A stretch of 64,000 bases of DNA from Macrotis lagotis (taxonomy: Eukaryota; Chordata; Mammalia; Peramelemorphia; Peramelidae): the NCBI RefSeq assembly GCF_037893015.1, contig NC_133660.1:283767534-283831533 (forward strand), written 5' to 3'. Position numbers and translations under genes: made by a program. Within the stretch, counting starts at the first letter, position 1. Every line of letters begins with the position of its first letter. The notes beneath the pieces are model-generated. The model was not told where the DNA came from. It ran no database searches and worked only from the letters and a program-made list of their open reading frames with translations. Shown here piece after piece: positions 11,401 through 22,717 of the stretch.

Positions 11401-13532
11401 ACAGTCTTATGGAGAAATATGTACCAAAGGGCTTAGGTTGTTCTTGTGTGTGGTCATTTCAGTCAGGTCCGACTCTTGGTGACCCCATTTGGGGTTTTAT
11501 GGGCAGAGATAGGGCAACTAAATGGCCCAATGAATAGAGCACTGGCCCTGAGTTCAAATCCAACCTCAGATGCTTGACACTGTGACCTTGGACAAGTCAC
11601 TTCATCCTGATTGCCTCGCATCCAGGACCATCTCCAAATTGTCCTGATCTATATCTGGCTACTGGACCCAGGTGGCTCTGGAGGAGAAAGTGAGGCTGCT
11701 GAGCCAGTCCAGCCTCCCCCCACCCAATCCAATGCATGTGCTTGTCATGGCAGCACCTCCCTGATACCGCGGTCCTCTTGAAGAACGAAGGACAAACAAC
11801 TGTAGTAGTTTGCCTTTTCCTTCTCCAGACCATTCTACAGATGAGAAAACTGAGGCAAACAGGATGAAGTGGCTTGCCCAGGGCCACACAATTAGTATCT
11901 GAGGCCAGGCTGAACTCAGGCAGTTGAGTCTTCCCAACTCTAGGCCTAAGATATGTCTAAGGTACAAATGGGAGGTAATCTCAGTGAAGGCCCTTGCTAT
12001 CTGCAGAAGGTGGCATTTGAGGCAGAGATGGAGTGTGGAGGGAGGGCATTCTTGGGATGGAGGAAGGAGATGCTGGCTGGGGTGAGGAACCAAAAGGCCA
12101 CAGATGGCAGTGTCTTGGTGGGAAGGGAAGGTGGAAGACAGGTGGGAGAGGCCTGGAGCACCAACAGAATGGTACACTGGAGATGACTGGACAAGATGGT
12201 TGCACTTTTGTCTTAGGAAAATCCCTTTGGTGTGTGAATGGAAGTTGGACCAAAATGGGGAAGAGACCCTCCTCCGCAGGAACTAACTTGGGTAGTCCAG
12301 GCTGGAAGTGTCAAGGGTCAGAGGGGAGAGAGGTGCTGCACAGGTGGCATCCACAGGCCTCGGCACCATGCTGTATATGAAGGGAGGGAGGGTGGTACCC
12401 TGGGCAGTGACGGGGGAGGGGGAGAAGAGAATGAATTCAGACTGGGCCACTGTTGGGTGTGTCTTCAAGAGATCCAGTTTGAAACATCCAACAGGCAGCT
12501 AGCTAGAGGTCAGGAGAATGGCTAGACTTGACCACAGACTGTGCCCTGGGCCTCCCTGCTGTCACGTGTCACTCGGAGGCATCCTTCAAAATCTGATCAG
12601 CGCAGCAGCCAGGCCTCTCCGGATCTCCCCAAGTGTTAGCCCTTCTCAGTCTCTCCCTGAGTCCCCAGAGGGCAGGAACCCTCTTACTTTCCTATTTGTA
12701 TCCCCAGGATGTAGCCCAGGACTTGGCATATACTGGGGCTTAATAAAAGTTTGCTAACCTGATTAAGGGGCAGCTCAGTGGATAGAGGACCAAGGAAATG
12801 AGTTGAAATCCAGCCTCAGACACTTCCACACTCTGGCCATGGGCAAGTCACCTTGTAGGACTGTTTCCTTAACTGTTAAATGAATTGGAGAAGGGAATGG
12901 CAAACCACTTCAATATCTCTGCCAAGAAAGTCCCAAATGGGGTGACAGAGTCAGCAAGACTGACCAACAGCTTGAACAGAGGCTGTTCTGACCAGCTCAC
13001 TTGTGTCTCAGCCCCTTGCAGGTCCGGATGGTGAATGACCAGCTCATGCTCTTGGAGCGAGCCTTCCTGAATCCACGAGCCTTTCCTGAAGAGTACTATT
13101 ACAGGTGATGGAGGCCCCCCACCCCCCACAGATACACCTTTGCCCTGGCCTCAGAGGCTAATATGTTCTGGGAGGGAGCCATGGATACTGAGTGCCAGTG
13201 ATAGGCAGGAAGACCAGGAATGGGGAGCCCCACATGCCCAAGCCTTTTGGGTCCAACTAGCAGCTACTTTTTGCCAGGTGTTAGAAGCTGAACCCCTAGT
13301 TTCTTCCTGCCCTCGAGGCTTCATGGTCCTCTCCTTTCTCCCTAGTCATGTGCTCTGGGGCCCTCGAACATCCAACGTGACGACCTTCCCAGGCCTGGCC
13401 AACGCCTATGACGAAGCCTTGAAGATGCCAGATGACCCGAGCACCTGGGCCAAGGTGAAGAAACAGCTCAGCATTGCCGTGATGGCAGTGGAGGGTGCAG
13501 CAGCCACTCTGGAGCCTGTGGCCCAATTCTGA
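5483..13532 (+). CDS. NAALADL1: NAALADL1, N-acetylated alpha-linked acidic dipeptidase-like 1 (M28 zinc peptidase)
   Basis: Type II membrane peptidase of the glutamate carboxypeptidase II family. In other mammals it is an intestinal ectoenzyme with aminopeptidase/dipeptidase activity. Coding exons: 5483-5688, 5884-6056, 6232-6353, 6921-7043, 7590-7873, 8023-8127, 8446-8531, 8653-8772, 9169-9254, 9332-9395, 9512-9579, 9700-9791, 10165-10255, 10609-10690, 10769-10933, 11017-11101, 13012-13104 and 13346-13532. They sum to 2232 nt, or 743 aa (human about 740), in one frame with GT-AG junctions. A two-residue cytosolic tail (MK) precedes a membrane anchor at residues 3-25. All M28 zinc and catalytic residues are present: H375 (GNHRDSW), D385, E423/E424 (WGAEEFG), D452 (YINVD) and H552 (YPTYHTAFD). 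Two points needed care: exon 17 must start at 13012, not at the nearer ttgcag, to keep the DPLQV frame, and intron 4 carries a dead copy of exon 6. The gene looks intact. Confidence 0.95.
6652..6785 (-). mobile_element. SINE in NAALADL1 intron 3, antisense
   Basis: Reverse complement of the common SINE. The 'caaggcaatggggttaagtgactt' tail side comes first and 'ccacctagctgccct' marks its 5' end. Confidence 0.85.
7341..7425 (+). pseudogene. Decayed duplicate of NAALADL1 exon 6 in intron 4
   Basis: The stretch aligns by eye with exon 6 (8023-8127) at roughly 70-75% identity. It includes a shared 12-mer (ggcctgtagctc) and its own acceptor-like cctcccag immediately before it. In the exon 6 frame it reads NLNRPVA, then SWQGP, and then a stop. 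The real exon reads [16 protein letters not shown]. Some upstream intron similarity (about 7235-7340 versus 7925-8020) may extend the duplication, although that part is also MIR-like. The stop and the extra bases mean it cannot replace exon 6. Confidence 0.65.
9864..10014 (-). mobile_element. SINE in NAALADL1 intron 12 with target-site duplication
   Basis: An antisense SINE copy flanked by a perfect 12-bp direct repeat, ggcaagcattta, at 9852-9863 and 10015-10026. This is the duplication expected from L1-driven retrotransposition, and the clean repeat suggests a fairly recent insertion. Confidence 0.9.
11436..11945 (-). mobile_element. Mar-type SINE split by a younger SINE (NAALADL1 intron 16)
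   Basis: The antisense Mar/MON tail ('gactcttggtgaccccatttggggtttt') runs to 11510. The element resumes at 11801 with 'gtagtttgccttttccttctcc' and continues through 'gatgagaaaactgaggcaaac' to about 11945. The two halves are continuous once the 11511-11800 insertion is removed. Confidence 0.75.
11511..11800 (+). mobile_element. SINE nested inside an older SINE
   Basis: A sense copy with a tRNA-like head ('gagcactggccctgagttcaaatcc') and a distinct 3' part ('ggtggctctggaggagaaagtg ... gaacgaaggacaaacaac') not seen in the short SINEs. It belongs to another marsupial SINE subfamily. A related 3' part occurs at 28000-28150. Confidence 0.75.
12766..12965 (+). mobile_element. Mar/MON-type CORE-SINE (NAALADL1 intron 16)
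   Basis: Begins 'ggggcagctcagtggatagag' and ends with 'tctctgccaagaaagtcccaaatggggtga', the standard Mar/MON tail. It is moderately diverged. Confidence 0.75.
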
Positions 13533-13605
13533 CTCAACCCCCCCTTCCTCCCAGATCCCCTCACCCCAAGTCTGCTGTGACTGCTTCCTTCTACTTCCTT
13601 CCACT

Positions 13606-13611
13606 GATAAA
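13606..13611 (+). terminator. Candidate NAALADL1 poly(A) signal (GATAAA)
   Basis: GATAAA, a weak variant of AATAAA, lies 74 nt after the NAALADL1 stop. No canonical signal is seen between this stop and the SAC3D1 3' UTR. Confidence 0.4.
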
Positions 13612-13662
13612 CCTTATCACACCAAAGAGATTAGAAACTTTAAAGTCTGTGGGAATGTCTCT

Positions 13663-13668
13663 TTTATC
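13663..13668 (-). terminator. Candidate SAC3D1 poly(A) signal (GATAAA)
   Basis: Plus-strand tttatc, that is GATAAA on the minus strand, about 300 nt after the SAC3D1 stop. It faces the NAALADL1 signal, so the two transcripts end almost back to back. Confidence 0.35.
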
Positions 13669-13964
13669 TTTAAACCCGAGGGGCTGGGGGCCAAGTGGGG
13701 ATCCAGATCAATGCTTGCCATAAGGCTCTCCCTCCAGCCTCATCCAAACGTCCCTCGAGCTCTGGGTTCCAGTCCCTCCACGTCTGGGCTGGAAGGCAGG
13801 TGGTGGCGGTGGAGAAGACAGCGGGCAGCTCAGTGCTCCCTAGGTGCGCATGGGGAGCAGGACGGGGGGCGTTTCCGCCTGTCCGCTGGCAGGTGCCCAG
13901 CCCACCTGCCCTCTCCCACTCACAAAGGCCAACTTTACTGGCCGAGGCAGGGGAGGGGCGCCAG

Positions 13965-15610
<1,646 letters not shown>

Positions 15611-15636
15611 CCCTTCGATTCCAATGCACTCAGGCC

Positions 15637-15642
15637 TTTATT
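15637..15642 (-). terminator. SNX15 poly(A) signal
   Basis: Plus-strand tttatt, that is a canonical AATAAA on the minus strand, 190 nt past the SNX15 stop at 15832-15834. Confidence 0.8.
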
Positions 15643-15831
15643 GGGGGCGGGGCGGAGGCTCCAGGCGGGGAGGGGGGAGCCCCGCAGTGAGTCCAAAGGG
15701 CACTTGGGGAACGCTGAGTGGCAGTTGTGTGGACCCCCGGGGGGGCGTCAGGGGAGCCCCCGACACTGTCCTCGGGGCACCCCTCGGTGGGGGGGACCCG
15801 ACAGCCGGGGAAACTGAGGCAGGGCCGGGGC

Positions 15832-18800
15832 TCAGGGCCGCAGCTGGAGGCGCAGGAGCTCCTCGGCCCGCCGCAGGTACTCCGCCACCTTCCTCTTCAC
15901 CCCTTCTTGGCGGGCACAGTTAGGGTCGCCTGGGGAACAGTCCAGGGCCTCAGTTTCCCTGTCTGGCCGACCTCAGGGGTCCCTCCGTCTCCCTACCTGG
16001 GCTCGGCTAACTCAGAAGGGTCATCTTACAGAGAGGGAAACTGAGGCCCAGAGAAAGGGGATTTGTCCCTCATCACCCAGGAGGGGAGAATTGAACTCGG
16101 GCCCTCTGACCCAGGGTCCTTTCCTTCCCACCATGACCGTTTCTCAAGGGGCTGTGGGGGGGCTCTCTCAGGCCCCCATCCTTGGTCCCCCAGGTGGAGC
16201 TCCCGGGCTGGGCCGAGTCAGGAAGACCGGGTCCAAATCCAGCCTTTGACAGATGGCATCCTCCTTGGCACCCCGGGCGAGGCCTTCCCCTCCACCTCCA
16301 TAAACTAGTGAAATGGCAGGGTTTCTCATCAGGGCCTACCTACTACTTAGAGCTGCCCCAGCGCCCAGGCCCAGCCTGGTGCCCAGGCATCTTCTCTCCT
16401 TGCATACAGTCCCATCACTGGGGGGCATCTGCCTCCTTCCCTGCTAGTAGAGTCCAGGGCAGCCTCTCTTCTGCACCATTGGGGGGCCACCCCGACCTGA
16501 ACTTCCTGCTGTCATTGTGACCCCCAAGAGCCCCCCCCACTCACCTGGCAGCCCCTGGAGAAGCACGTCCACCCCATCGCGGTACCCTTGCAGGGCTGCG
16601 GCATAGGCCCCCACTTGCTCGTCCTTCAGGGCCTGGGTGATGAGGTCTGTAGCTTGGTCCAGGTAGGCTGGGCGTGGCCCCTCCTCCTCCTCCTCTTCCC
16701 CCTCTTCCCCCCCTCCAGGCTCCCAAGGTGTCTGGCACCGGGTCTGGGGCTCTGCCCCCAGGGCTGCCAGGTCAGCTCCGTGGGTGGGGCTGGGCCCAGG
16801 TCCAGCACCTTCTGCTGCCCAGAGAAGAGGGATTCAGGGCCAACACCCCCTGCCTCCCTGCCACCCCATGCCCCTTGAGAATCTCCGGAGTTTGGGGCCA
16901 CGGGTGACCAGACGAGACCTCCAGGCTGATCCCGGCTCCACCGACCACAAGGTTGCTGGACAGGCCGCAGGGAGAGCCGAGTTCAGATCCTGTCTCAGGC
17001 TTCCTCGATAGGTTTCCCCTAGGAGACTCAGTGTCCTTTTCTATAAAATGGAGGTGGAACTCCTCCCTTATTTCCCCCTGGACCACTGCCAGCTCCACAC
17101 TGGGCAGACCCTGGCAAGCTCTAGCAGGACCCTTGGTCCCCTCTGCTCTCATGGGTGAAGCAGCAGCTCAGGCCGGGTGAGCCTCAAAGCTGGCTCCCGA
17201 TCCCAGATCTTGTTTTCCCTCAGGTTGTGCTCCCTGGGTCCCAGTGGGGAGAGCGTGGGAAGCCATTGCCATTGGGCTCCCCCACAAAGCCCAGTATCTG
17301 AACGGGCATTTATTTCCCTCTTTAACAAGGGGTCACCAGCTTTCACTCAAATACTCTGATGAGAGGAAACTCATTACCTTTGGGGGAGTGCCCGCCCTCC
17401 CTTCTGATGCTGCTACCTTCTTTGGAAAATGGGTCAAAGAGGGCCAACTCCGCCTCGGTGAGGGGTCCTCGGGCCACAGGGCCCGTCTCTTCTTCGGGAG
17501 CCCCACAATCGAACAGAAGATCGAGGGCCTCCTGGGCAGGACTGGAGGGAGGCTGCTCCCCTACAGAAAGAAGCCATGAGGGGTCTGCACCTCTCTACAG
17601 AGCTCATCCTTTGGTCATCTGTATTGAAGCCTGTTCCTCCCCTAAAGGGGGGCGCCCCATGAGGACTCCTCCCTGAGCATTTATAGGATGCCTACTGTAC
17701 ACCAAAAATAGGCCTGTCCTTAGCAAGCTTACCTCCTGAGGGAGAAATGACCTAGGAAGGACCTGTCCCACTACTCGTTTTCCAGAGGAAACTGAGGTCC
17801 ACAGTTAAGTGTCTGAGACAGGATTTGAACTCAGGTTCTCCTTAGTGCATGCCACACTGGCCTCTACAAGAGGTAACACCCCCAGAGAACCCCCCAAAAT
17901 AAACGTAAGGAAGAAACTAACAACTGAAAGAATAAGAGCCCTTGGGCTCCAGGAGGAGGTGGGGAATAAGGTCAGCCTACCAGCTGGGGGGCAAAGAGTT
18001 CCTGAATGGGAAAAGCCCAATTGGGCTGGAGGTCAGAGGGCAGGAGCAATAGAGAGATGAGCAAGGAGGTGGCAGGGCAGATTGTATCCAGGATTTGGTA
18101 TACAGCTGGCACTAGATAAGTGCTTATCAAACAACTGTCTCATCCTAGGGTCAGAGGGAGCCACCAAAGCTCAGGGAGCAGGGATGTGTTGTGGCCAGAC
18201 TTGGCTCAGGGCAGTCACTCTGGCCGAGGAGGCCAGGGGACCGTTCTTGTGGGAGATGATGAGGCCTGAATGAAGGTGAAGGTAGAACGGGCTCTGGGGC
18301 TGCAAGGACCTTTGACACCATTGGTCTAGTCCAAACCCCTTCTTTTACAAATACAAAACCCAGAGCAGCTAGGTGATACAGTGGATAAAGCACCTGCCCT
18401 GGAGTCAGGAGGACCTGAGTTCAAAATCAGCCTCAGACACTTAACAATTACCTAACTGTGTGGCCTTGGGCAAGCCACTTAACCCCATTGCCTTACAGAA
18501 ACCAAGGCCTGGGTCACATGGCTGGCAAAAAGGAAGGCCTCTGTGTCCAAGCTGACAGAAGGCCCTTCCTGCTCCACGCTGTCCCTCAGCGGGGTGAACT
18601 TATCAAAGAGTGGGACTCTCAGGGGCAGAGATGCCCCTGGGACCCCCTGCCCCAGTACCTGGCCTCTCATGCTCCTCCTCCAGCTCTTCACGGCCCAACC
18701 GCTCTGCTGGCAGAGGCTGGGGGAGTTGGGTCTCTTCTGGAGGTGGCGTGGGCACCAGGGGTGGTGGCAGGATAGGTAGGTCATTGGGTTCTGAGGGCCG

Positions 18801-21740
18801 GGTCACATCCCCACCCTACAAGAAGAGAACATTTAGAGGTGAGAGGGGGAGCTTAGAGATCCCTGAACCCATTTAAGGGAGAAACTGAGGCAGAAGGGAC
18901 AGCTCCCTTGGGGTCTTCTAAGTCTGGAGGAGTCAATGCTCCTCGCCTGGGGCTGGGGGCCCACTGAGGGAAAAACACGTACACGGAAGAATTCCTTGAG
19001 TTGGGGGCTGTTGTTGAGGGCAGGAATGTTGACAGTGAAGCGCAGCATGTCCTCCGCTGCCTTCCGCCGCTCCTCAATGACCGAAGCTTCGAAACGGCCT
19101 GTGGCCAAGGACACAGAGAGCTGTGAGCCTTCTCCCCTGGCGCCAGGCCGGGGCCCAAAGCCATTCAGACAAGATCCATAGGGGGTAAGGAAAAGTAGGG
19201 ACAGGAGTGGCTGACGCCAGTGGGTCATCCCATTGCCATGCCCACTCAAATCTACCCACAAAGCTTCTTTTTCTTAATTAAAATTTGTTTTTCTCAGTCA
19301 AGGAGCACAGAATTTCATCTCTCCCCTTTGTAATTAATGGGTGGGCTTCACTGTAGCTGTCATGGGGGGGGGGGGGGTTCCTTTGTCTTATTTGGCCCAG
19401 CAGCATGAACAGGGAGAGGTGGGGAGAGCCTGCTTCTGGCCGGGGATCAGAGGACCTCAGCCACAACACTAGTGCCAGGATGGCCAATGAGCAGCAGAAG
19501 GGCAGCGTCGGACCCATAGTCCAGGGGCATCTCAGATAACGAAAACACCGAGGCCGGATATCTGAGGGTTCTGCAGCCCCTGGTTGTCCCCAACCTCAAA
19601 CCACTCACCAAAGACTTGGGCCCGGGGAAAGGTGGGGAATTCCTCCAGGCGGCGGAAGAGGTTGCGGTGAGTATAGGCCAGATCCCCGTGCAGGCGGCGG
19701 AAGTCACTGTAGCGTTTCCAGACGACCACCTGGGCCAGAGAGGGGAAGGAAGCCATGGTCCGGCATGAGAACCACCAGGGCCCTCAGATCTCTTTGTTTT
19801 GCTGCCAGGGAAACTTGAGGCCCAGGGAGAGGAAGGGACTTGCCTAAGATCACAGGGCTGGGAGTAGGTCCTTCTACCCACCAGATCGAGCCCCCACGGC
19901 CCGGGACCTAGAAAGGGGGCTGTCCCCTGAGGGTGTCTCATAAAGAACTGCCCCTTCCTGCCTTCCAGCCTGATTGGGGAAGGGACCTGTTCTCAAGAGA
20001 TATCTCCTTGGGGATCTGGGAAACCTGGGACACTAACACACTGTTGGGGGGCTGTGAACTGATCCAGCCTTTCTGGAGAGCAGCCTGGAACTGCGCCCAA
20101 AGGGCAACAGAACTGCAGACCCTTTGATGGAGCCAGGCCACTGTGAGGTCTCTGGCCCAAAGAGTGTACAAAAGGGGGAAACCCCCCATGTGCATAGTGG
20201 CTCTTTGTGTGGGAGCAGAGAATTGGAAAACGAGGGGCTCCCATCCATCAGAAGACGCTGAAGGAGCTGTGTTCTTTAAGAAGTCGGGAGGGAAGGCCCG
20301 GAGGCAGGGCCAGGAGGGCACCGGCCACACGGCTGGCAAAACGGCGTGGTTAGCCGCGAGGGTGGAGGGCAATCCCGAAAGGTTCGTGGGTCGGGAGAAG
20401 AAGCTGCGGGGTCTGCCCGCCCACCAGAGGGGCCGGTTCTCTTTTCTGGCAGGTTTTCCCCCTTAAGTTCCGATTCTTCTTTCCCACCATAACTGTCAGG
20501 GAGACTGCGAACCACGACTGTGCCTGGCCGCGGGGTCGCGGGGTCGCGGGGTCCCGGGGCTGCGGGGTCCCAGGCTCCCACGGTCTCGGGGTCACGGGGT
20601 CCCAGGGCCGGGGGCTCCCAGGGCTGCGGGGTCCCAGGCTCCCACGGCCTCGGGGTCCCGGGCTCCCGGGGCCGCGGGGTCAGGGGGTCCCGGGCTCCCG
20701 GGGCCGCGGGGTCAGGGGGTCCCGGGCTCGCGGGGTCACGGGGTCTCGGGCTCCCGGGGCCGCGGGGTCACGGGGTCTCGGGCTCCCGGGGCCTCGGGGT
20801 CACAGGGTCCCGGGGCCGCGGGGTCAGGGGGTCCCGGGCTCGCGGGGTCACGGGGTCTCGGGCTCCCGGGGCCGCGGGGTCACAGGGTCCCGGGGCCGCG
20901 GGGTCAGGGGGTCCCGGGCTCCCGGGGCCTCGGGGTCACAGGGTCCCGGGGCCGCGGGGTCAGGGGGTCCCGGGCTCGCGGGGTCACGGGGTCTCGGGCT
21001 CCCGGGGCCGCGGGGTCACGGGGTCTCGGGCTCCCGGGGCCTCGGGGTCACAGGGTCCCGGGGCCGCGGGGTCAGGGGGTCCCGGGCTCGCGGGGTCACG
21101 GGGTCTCGGGCTCCCGGGGCCGCGGGGTCACAGGGTCCCGGGGCCGCGGGGTCAGGGGGTCCCGGGCTCCCGGGGCCTCGGGGTCACAGGGTCCCGGGGC
21201 CGCGGGGTCAGGGGGTCCCGGGCTCGCGGGGCCGCGGGGTCAGGGGGTCCCGGGGCCGCGGGGTCAGGGGGTCCCGGGCTCCCGGGGCCGCGGGGTCACG
21301 GGGTCTCAGGCTCCCGGGGCCTCGGGGTCCCGGGCTCCCGGGGCCGCGGGGTCAGGGGGTCCCGGGGTCCGGGCCAGCTCCGTGGCTGCCGCGGGGGCAC
21401 AAGCGGGGGCTCAGAGCCCCGGGCTTGCCGGCGAGAAGAGCCAGGTACCTCCTGGACGTCCTCTTGGTTGGTCTTGGAGATGAACTAGACAGGAGAAACG
21501 GGGGGCGGGGTGAGGAGGCGCCCCGGGGACCCCCGGCCTCTGCCCCCCAAGGCCCCCCCCCCCCCCCGTAGTCCGGTCCCGGCGCCCCCCAGCGTGGCCC
21601 CGCCCGCCCCGCCCACTTAAAGGGCCCCGGCCCGCCGTCACCTGCGCGGTCACTTTGTACTCCGTGTAGCCCTTGGGGTGCGTCCGCGTGTCCGACACCG
21701 TGTACAGCCGCCGGAAGTCGTCCTTGGCCCTGAGGGACAT
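15832..21740 (-). CDS. SNX15: SNX15, sorting nexin 15 (PX and MIT domains)
   Basis: Endosomal sorting nexin. The PX domain binds phosphoinositide membranes and the C-terminal MIT domain is of the type that binds ESCRT-III proteins. Coding exons on the minus strand: 21740-21642, 21484-21449, 19729-19609, 19098-18983, 18815-18659, 17560-17417, 16811-16545 and 15929-15832. They sum to 1038 nt, 345 aa (human 342), in one frame. PX signatures are AKDDFRRLYTVSD, THPKGYTEYKVTAQ, VVVWKRYSDFRRLHGDLAYT and the ERRKAAEDMLRFT helix. The middle is acidic and proline-rich. The MIT end reads DQATDLITQALKDEQ, GAYAAALQGYRDGV and EYLRRAEELLRL. Exon 2 is a 36-nt microexon. Exon 7 uses the second AG of cagcag (start 16811) to keep the frame. 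Intron 2 carries a large GC minisatellite and an L1 scrap. Confidence 0.95.
18363..18501 (+). mobile_element. SINE in SNX15 intron 5, antisense to the gene
   Basis: Near-complete copy from 'cagctaggtgatacagtggataaagc' to 'ccccattgccttacagaaacc'. Confidence 0.85.
19985..20280 (+). mobile_element. Degraded L1 ORF2 end / 3' UTR fragment
   Basis: It reads CELIQPFWRAAWNCAQRA on the plus strand, the same ORF2 C-terminal block as the left-edge L1. 'gtggctctttgtgtgggagcagagaattgg', resembling the L1 3' UTR, follows. Highly diverged. Confidence 0.65.
20521..21365 (+). repeat. GC-rich minisatellite in SNX15 intron 2
   Basis: About 845 bp of tandem GC-rich units. The basic subunits are about 9 bp, variants of gcggggtca, cggggtctc and gggggtccc. 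They are joined by gggctcccggggcc linkers into higher-order units of roughly 30-60 bp. Because most subunit lengths are multiples of three, a stop-free frame encoding G-x-x, collagen-like peptide crosses the array on the plus strand. I regard it as non-coding. Length polymorphism and G-quadruplex formation are likely. Confidence 0.9.
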
Positions 21741-22000
21741 CCCCGGAGAGGAGCCGGAGCCCGGCGGCCCGCGGCGGCCCTGGGCGCCCGGCCTGGCCGC
21801 CCCGCTCCTCCTCCCCGCCCCGCCCCTCCCGGGCCGCCGCCTCTCCTGCGCACGCGCAGGGCTCCGCGCGGCTCGGCCCGCCCCCCGCTGCCCTTCCGGG
21901 AGCCGCGGCCGGGGACCGTCCGCAAACTCCGCCCCCTGGGGACGGCGCAGAATGGGCCCCGCCCCCAGCCCCAGCCAGCCCGGAGCGCCCCTGGGCTAAG
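21741..22000 (-). promoter_or_regulatory. SNX15 CpG promoter with NRF1 site
   Basis: CpG-dense sequence just upstream of the SNX15 start codon. It contains TGCGCACGCGCA at 21847-21858, a perfect match to the palindromic NRF1 consensus, about 110 nt before the ATG. No TATA box is visible. Confidence 0.65.
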
Positions 22001-22329
22001 CCCCCTCCCCTGCCCCATTTCTCCCCAGGTTTCCCGGGTGGGGCCGTGAGGCAGGGTGATGGGGGGCAGGCTCCCCCCCAGTCTCCGCCTGTCCCCCTCC
22101 ACACACCGGCCAGGCCTCTGCCTGGGTCACTTCCTCTTCTTGCCAGTATCCTTCCAGAGAGTTCTAGGGCTGCCCGCTGGAGGGGGCCTTCCCCGCTCTC
22201 TCCCAAGTGTGGTAGGGGGCTGGTACCTCCCCGGTTCCTGTAGCCTTTCTGGGTACTCTCCTCCTTGGGCATGATGGGGAGATGGCCTGGGAGGAAGGAG
22301 ACCAGCCAGGAGGAGGGGTACAACGGGCT

Positions 22330-22335
22330 TTTATT
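22330..22335 (-). terminator. ARL2 poly(A) signal
   Basis: Plus-strand tttatt, that is AATAAA on the minus strand, about 385 nt beyond the ARL2 stop and about 590 nt before the SNX15 start codon. Confidence 0.7.
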
Positions 22336-22717
22336 CTATCAGCTGGGCAGAGGAAGGGGCCTGGAGACTCGGGGCGCCGGAGTGCTTCCCACTGCTTTGT
22401 CATCCACAGACAAAGTGCCACAGGAGGGACGGGGCTGGGGAATGGTGGCCGCTCCTCCCTGGGGAGCGGGGGGAAGGCACTCCCACAGAGCAGCAGGGTC
22501 TCTCCCCTTAAACAGCGTGAGTAGCATCTGGTGAGGACACGGGGGAGGAGGCGTTAGTTGGGGTGCCGCCGGCTTCCGTCCACCTCTGAACCTGGCTCCC
22601 CGGGGGCCCCGGGCCAGAGAGGATCAGGATGGGTGGCGGGAGCCGGGGATGCATGGAGGGGCCACTCTTTGGGTGGGTCAAGGGTTCAGTCCAGGAGCTG
22701 GTATTTGGACGCAGGGG

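Noticed and set aside
13020-13022. Acceptor ttgcag/gtccgg as the start of NAALADL1 exon 17
   Set aside because: It breaks the frame. The earlier tctcag at 13011 restores DPLQVRM, as in the human protein.
20520-21488. 322-codon plus-strand frame with collagen-like repeats
   Set aside because: It coincides with the GC minisatellite. Other frames are open there too, there is no supporting splice or start context, and it lies in an SNX15 intron.
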